A DNA stretch of 64,000 bases from Lewinellaceae bacterium (GTDB lineage Bacteria > Bacteroidota > Bacteroidia > Chitinophagales > Saprospiraceae). Of this stretch, positions 60,852 to 64,000 are shown piece by piece. Numbering within the stretch: the first letter of the stretch is position 1; every line of letters begins with the position of its first letter. The stretch is taken from assembly GCA_020636045.1 (NCBI GenBank), contig JACJYP010000012.1, positions 96,383 through 160,382 on the forward strand, written 5' to 3'. The position numbers and the translations under genes were made by a program. The notes under the pieces are model-generated. The model did not search any database. It was not told the DNA's origin and was given only the letters and a program-made list of their open reading frames with translations.

Positions 60852-62237
60852 TCATGAAAGTTGCTGCCAAAGCAATAGCGCATGCCCGTCGGGGTCGCGT
60901 AAAAGGAACATGCGTGCGCTGCCGATCTTTACAGGCAGGTGCGATATTTTTGTAAATCCTTGTTCTTCAAGTTTTTGGATCATGCTTTCCAGTCGGTCTA
61001 CTTCTATTTCCGTCTGATAATGCCAGAGGTCGACCGCCCGGCTGTCGGACGGATAGGTCCGCCCGCCCGGTGGAGCGATGTATCGCAGGAACTCTACTCC
61101 GAATCCTGTGTCGGCATGCAGGCCGTTGATATCGAGTCGCGCGCCGAACACCTGATTCAGGTGCTCCTGTTCGGTGCCGTAGTTTTCGGAATGGCCGCCG
61201 TGTGCCAGGCCCAGCCGGTCGCGATAAAAAGCCATGCTGCGTTCCGTATCAGAAATGCCGATGGCCGTGTGATCGATACCCAAGAACACGGTAGACGGCC
61301 GACGGTTTACGGTGGACGGTTTACGGTTTACGGCTGACGGTAGACGATTTACGGCTGACGGTTTACGGCTGACGGTATTTGATAGATCGTTTGCCGGAAC
61401 TGTTTTTCGAGCGTTGTCCATGCCCGGTTGTTTGTTTTTCATATCTCCCTGCTCGTTGTCTGGTGCTATGATCGATTCCCCACCTTCGTTTACCCCGTCC
61501 CTCGTAAGCCGTTTACCGTCTACCGTAGGCCGTCCACCGTCCACCGTAGGCCGTCCACCGTTGTCTGGAGGGAACCAGATCAGTTCGAGGTTATGACCCT
61601 CGGGGTCGCGGAAATAGAAGGCTTTGATGCCCGCAGCGTTGGGAAGATAGTCGGGCAGGGTTTGCGGTGCGGTGCTGACATGTGTAACGCCGGCGCTCAG
61701 CAGTTTTTGATATGCGCTGTCCATGTCGGTGACGACGATGGCGAGATGCTGAAACCAGAGGTCATTGCTCCGGGTATCTGCAGGCATGCTGCGCGAAGGA
61801 ACACCGTCGAAGTCCATCAACCGGATGGTTTCTGTGCCCAGTTGCAGGTCGACCATTTCAACAGATACACCTGCTTCTGATAATCCGAACAATGCTGCGA
61901 CTTCAGGACCGCTCCATTTTTCCCTTTTTATTTCGCGAAAATCAAGCGTTTGGGTAAAAAATTCGACCTCCCTGTCCAGGTCTTCCACGGTGATGCTGAC
62001 CCCCGTAACAGCGACCGCCTTTTGAGAAAAGACATGCGCGGGAGCGTCCAGCATCAATAGCGTGGTGAAGAAGATGAACACCTTGTTTAGGTTGGGTCTC
62101 AGAGCAGTGCCACCACCCATGCGCGGCTGCCCGGAAAAACGGAACCTGCGCATGGATGCGATGAGGCACAGATTAAAACGGATGTCGCGCAGCAGCGACA
62201 GGACCTGGCGCAGGCGCGCCGGAAAAATTGTTTTCAT
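60852..62237 (-). CDS. Two-domain VOC (glyoxalase-like) protein with heptad-repeat linker
   Basis: 461 aa. The N-terminus (~1-72) is Arg-rich then has a hydrophobic segment (FIFFTTLLMLDAPAHVFSQ) which could be a signal; a shorter start at one of the internal Met codons is possible. VOC domain 1 runs ~75-225 (VSITVEDLDREVEFFTQTLDF, RDPEGHNLELIWF) and domain 2 ~325-460 (GIDHTAIGISDTERSMAFYRDRLGLAHGG, DPDGHALLLW). Between them ~100 residues are low-complexity, with 7-residue units such as PTVDGGR and PSAVNRK encoded by two heptanucleotide arrays. Metal-binding His/Glu can be seen in domain 2. Enzyme reaction unknown. Confidence 0.75.
   Translation of the reverse strand: MKTIFPARLRQVLSLLRDIRFNLCLIASMRRFRFSGQPRMGGGTALRPNLNKVFIFFTTLLMLDAPAHVFSQKAVAVTGVSITVEDLDREVEFFTQTLDFREIKREKWSGPEVAALFGLSEAGVSVEMVDLQLGTETIRLMDFDGVPSRSMPADTRSNDLWFQHLAIVVTDMDSAYQKLLSAGVTHVSTAPQTLPDYLPNAAGIKAFYFRDPEGHNLELIWFPPDNGGRPTVDGGRPTVDGKRLTRDGVNEGGESIIAPDNEQGDMKNKQPGMDNARKTVPANDLSNTVSRKPSAVNRLPSAVNRKPSTVNRRPSTVFLGIDHTAIGISDTERSMAFYRDRLGLAHGGHSENYGTEQEHLNQVFGARLDINGLHADTGFGVEFLRYIAPPGGRTYPSDSRAVDLWHYQTEIEVDRLESMIQKLEEQGFTKISHLPVKIGSARMFLLRDPDGHALLLWQQLS
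61288..61378. repeat. Heptanucleotide array ACGGNNN, 13 units, inside coding sequence
   Basis: Thirteen consecutive 7-mers begin with ACGG (one ACGA): ACGGTAG, ACGGCCG, ACGGTTT, ACGGTGG and so on, ending ACGGTAT. The array encodes part of the linker of the VOC protein on the minus strand. Confidence 0.95.
61509..61564. repeat. Heptanucleotide array CCGTNNN, 8 units, inside coding sequence
   Basis: Eight consecutive 7-mers CCGTTTA, CCGTCTA, CCGTAGG, CCGTCCA, CCGTCCA, CCGTAGG, CCGTCCA, CCGTTGT. It is the inverse complement type of the array at 61288, 130 bp away, so the two arrays can pair with each other. Confidence 0.95.
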
Positions 62238-62267
62238 GGCTTGTGTTTCGTTGTTGTCGTTGTTGGT

Positions 62268-63803
62268 TTATTTGGAAAGCAGTTCGCCGATCCGGAGTGC
62301 GTTTGCCATAGCCGTCAGCGAAGGGTTGACGGCTCCCGACGACGGGAAAAAACTGGTATCTACGACATACAGGTTGTCGATGTCATGCGCCTTGCAATTC
62401 AGGTCGAGTACGGAGGTTTTCGGGTCTTCGCCAAAGCGGCAGGTGCCGTTCTGGTGGCTGACACCGCCAATGCCGAGTTTGAATCCGTAGTAATTCGTGG
62501 TGCCGCCGACTCCTTCTTCCTCTGCCACGCGGTCCATGATCCCGATCAGTTTTTCCCGCAGGCGGCGATAGGCTTCCAGGTTGTTTTGGGTGTAGTGCAG
62601 TTGAATATTTCCTTCCATGTCTGCCAGTACGCGGTTTTCGGACATCGGAAGGTCTTCGGCCGTGATGAAAAAGTCGACGATATGCCCGGCAAAATGTGCG
62701 GCGTCGCGGCCTTCCTTGCCCAGGTCATCGCCTACGGCGTCGGCGAGCAGGAGCGGATCGGCTTTGCCCATGTTTTGGATGGCGCCGAGTGGAAAAGGAC
62801 TGTCCGAAGCGCCGTGGTAGAAGTCGGGGATCAGGATCGCCTTCTGAAAACTCGAGGGGTTGGGTTTGGCCGAATACGCCAGCACCACGCCGTTGTTGTG
62901 GATCATAAGGTTGCGGCCTACCTGTCCGCAGCTGTTAGCCAATCCGTCAGGGTGTTTTGTGTTTCCCGAACGAAGGAGCAGGGCAGCCGAGTTGATGGCC
63001 CCGCAGGCGACGACGATCGTGTCGGCGCGATAGGTTTCTTCCATGCCCTCGTATGCGACGCTTACGCTCGTCACACGGCGGCCGCTCTTGTCTGTATTGA
63101 TCTTCAGGGCTTTGCGATTGCGCAGCATGCTGACATTCGGGTATTGCAGGGCAGCCTGAATGCCCACGACATGGCTGTCGCCCTTGGCGCCGGTGGGGTC
63201 GGGATATCCGTCGTACAATTCGATGTGCAGGCGGTCGCTTTGCCGGCCGTTGTGGTCCTGCGGCAAACGTATCGCCAGCGGGATCGGGGAAGGGTGGTAC
63301 CCCTGGCGGCGGATCGCATCGCTCACCTCCGCCATGCGCGGTTCGAAAGGCAGGGCGGGGTAGGGATAGCCGTTGCCGGCCGGCGGTTCAGTGGGGTCGA
63401 CACCGCGGGTGCCGTGTACGGCATAGAGACGTTCCGCCTCGTCATACCAGGGTGCGAAATCGCTGTATTTCAGCGGCCAGGCCGGCGATGTGCCGTCGAA
63501 ATGCCTGCGGGCCTCGAAGTCGCTTTCGCGCAGGCGCAGCAGCGCGCCGCCGTACATTTTGGTGTTGCCTCCGACCCAGTAGTGGTGGTAGGGGGAAAAG
63601 GTGTTTCCCTCCTTGTCGCGCCACATTTCCGTGGTTTTGTAGCGCCCCTGCGCAACGGCCAGCGGGTCCCAGTTTTCTTTTTCCTTGGGCAAAAAATCGC
63701 CGCGCTCCAGGATGAGGATACGCTTGCCGGAAGGCGCCAGTTTATAAGCGAGGGTGCCCCCGCCGGCGCCGGTGCCGATAATGATAATATCGAAGTGTTG
63801 CAT
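62268..63803 (-). CDS. GMC family FAD-dependent oxidoreductase
   Basis: 511 aa. The FAD Rossmann motif reads GTGAGGGTLAYKLA at the N-terminus, followed by LILERGDF and WVGGNTKMYGGALLR (the GMC PROSITE-1-like region). The C-terminal part holds HQNGTCRFGED and SGAVNPSLTAMANALRIGE, including the active-site His. GMC enzymes oxidise alcohols of sugars, cholesterol or choline; by family resemblance and its SDR/VOC neighbours a sugar or polyol substrate is likely. It is 30 bp upstream of the VOC gene and a heptad array borders its start. Confidence 0.92.
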   Translation of the reverse strand: MQHFDIIIIGTGAGGGTLAYKLAPSGKRILILERGDFLPKEKENWDPLAVAQGRYKTTEMWRDKEGNTFSPYHHYWVGGNTKMYGGALLRLRESDFEARRHFDGTSPAWPLKYSDFAPWYDEAERLYAVHGTRGVDPTEPPAGNGYPYPALPFEPRMAEVSDAIRRQGYHPSPIPLAIRLPQDHNGRQSDRLHIELYDGYPDPTGAKGDSHVVGIQAALQYPNVSMLRNRKALKINTDKSGRRVTSVSVAYEGMEETYRADTIVVACGAINSAALLLRSGNTKHPDGLANSCGQVGRNLMIHNNGVVLAYSAKPNPSSFQKAILIPDFYHGASDSPFPLGAIQNMGKADPLLLADAVGDDLGKEGRDAAHFAGHIVDFFITAEDLPMSENRVLADMEGNIQLHYTQNNLEAYRRLREKLIGIMDRVAEEEGVGGTTNYYGFKLGIGGVSHQNGTCRFGEDPKTSVLDLNCKAHDIDNLYVVDTSFFPSSGAVNPSLTAMANALRIGELLSK

Positions 63804-63806
63804 GAT

Positions 63807-63834
63807 ACGGTTGACGGTGAACGGCTTACGGTTC
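63807..63834. repeat. Short ACGGNNN heptad array
   Basis: Four units (ACGGTTG, ACGGTGA, ACGGCTT, ACGGTTC), starting 4 bp upstream of the GMC start codon. The remaining sequence to the end of the window (63835-64000) shows no gene. Confidence 0.8.
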
Positions 63835-64000
63835 AGGGTTCTACTGCGTTTGCCGATAATGTCTTTAATTGATGCTGCAAAGGTGCGGGCGCCGGGCAGG
63901 GCAGGATGTTACGGAGGTAACAATGCAGAAAGTTTTGGGAGGACGGAGTGAAAAAGTTCGGTATGACTTGCCTGCAAGATCACTACTGATGAGAACGTGC

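Overview
This window looks like a chromosome segment from a GC-rich member of the Bacteroidota, most likely the Saprospiria (Saprospiraceae or relatives). The evidence is an alternative complex III operon (act) followed by a cytochrome c oxidase operon, a subtilase ending in a type IX secretion (T9SS) sorting domain, a GWxTD protein, TonB-dependent receptors with a carboxypeptidase-like N-terminal domain, Bacteroidota-type promoter boxes (TAnnTTTG) and almost no Shine-Dalgarno sequences. I saw no rRNA, tRNA, CRISPR array, phage or complete insertion sequence.

Layout. 1-5.4 kb: an imelysin lipoprotein (5' end cut off by the window) and a di-heme oxidoreductase, a tiny membrane protein, a POT peptide transporter and a small secreted protein. 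5.4-12.5 kb: a GWxTD protein; a remarkable lipoprotein in which a type I periplasmic-binding domain is joined to a Cys-loop-type pentameric channel domain; a CocE-like hydrolase; and an MscS channel. 12.6-20.5 kb: a small secreted protein, an orphan DNA methyltransferase, a repeat-rich stretch, then xylA, xylB and an ACMSD-like amidohydrolase, then a second repeat-rich stretch. 20.5-32 kb: subtilase, rpiB, M28 peptidase, a decayed IS200-like transposase, an M48 protease, a Mg-chelatase-like AAA ATPase, a YihY membrane protein, a thioesterase, a frameshifted four-helix-bundle gene and arginine deiminase. 32.3-35.4 kb: a large Oar-like TonB receptor.

35.7-53.4 kb is the respiratory core: actABCDEF (quinol to cytochrome c electron transfer), then coxB-coxA-ctaB-coxC-coxC-cox4, an SCO-like protein, a DUF420 protein and a CPMC-motif small membrane protein. 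All genes run in one direction, so electrons can pass from quinol through the Act complex to a heme-copper oxidase built from adjacent genes. The CoxB here carries a C-terminal OmpA-like peptidoglycan-binding domain. 53.5-64 kb: small envelope proteins, coaD-pruA, a TonB receptor with flanking small proteins, and a minus-strand group of SDR (glucose dehydrogenase-like), VOC and GMC oxidoreductase genes.

The intergenic DNA is unusually rich in repeats of several unrelated kinds: two 162-bp fold-back elements with matching terminal changes, three ~105-bp palindromic elements, a pair of four-palindrome elements, a nested palindrome family that also borders the dead IS200-like gene, a 42-bp minisatellite, and several arrays of degenerate heptanucleotide repeats. 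Two of the heptad arrays extend into coding sequence. Family assignments rest on motifs read by eye; no database search or structure prediction was possible.
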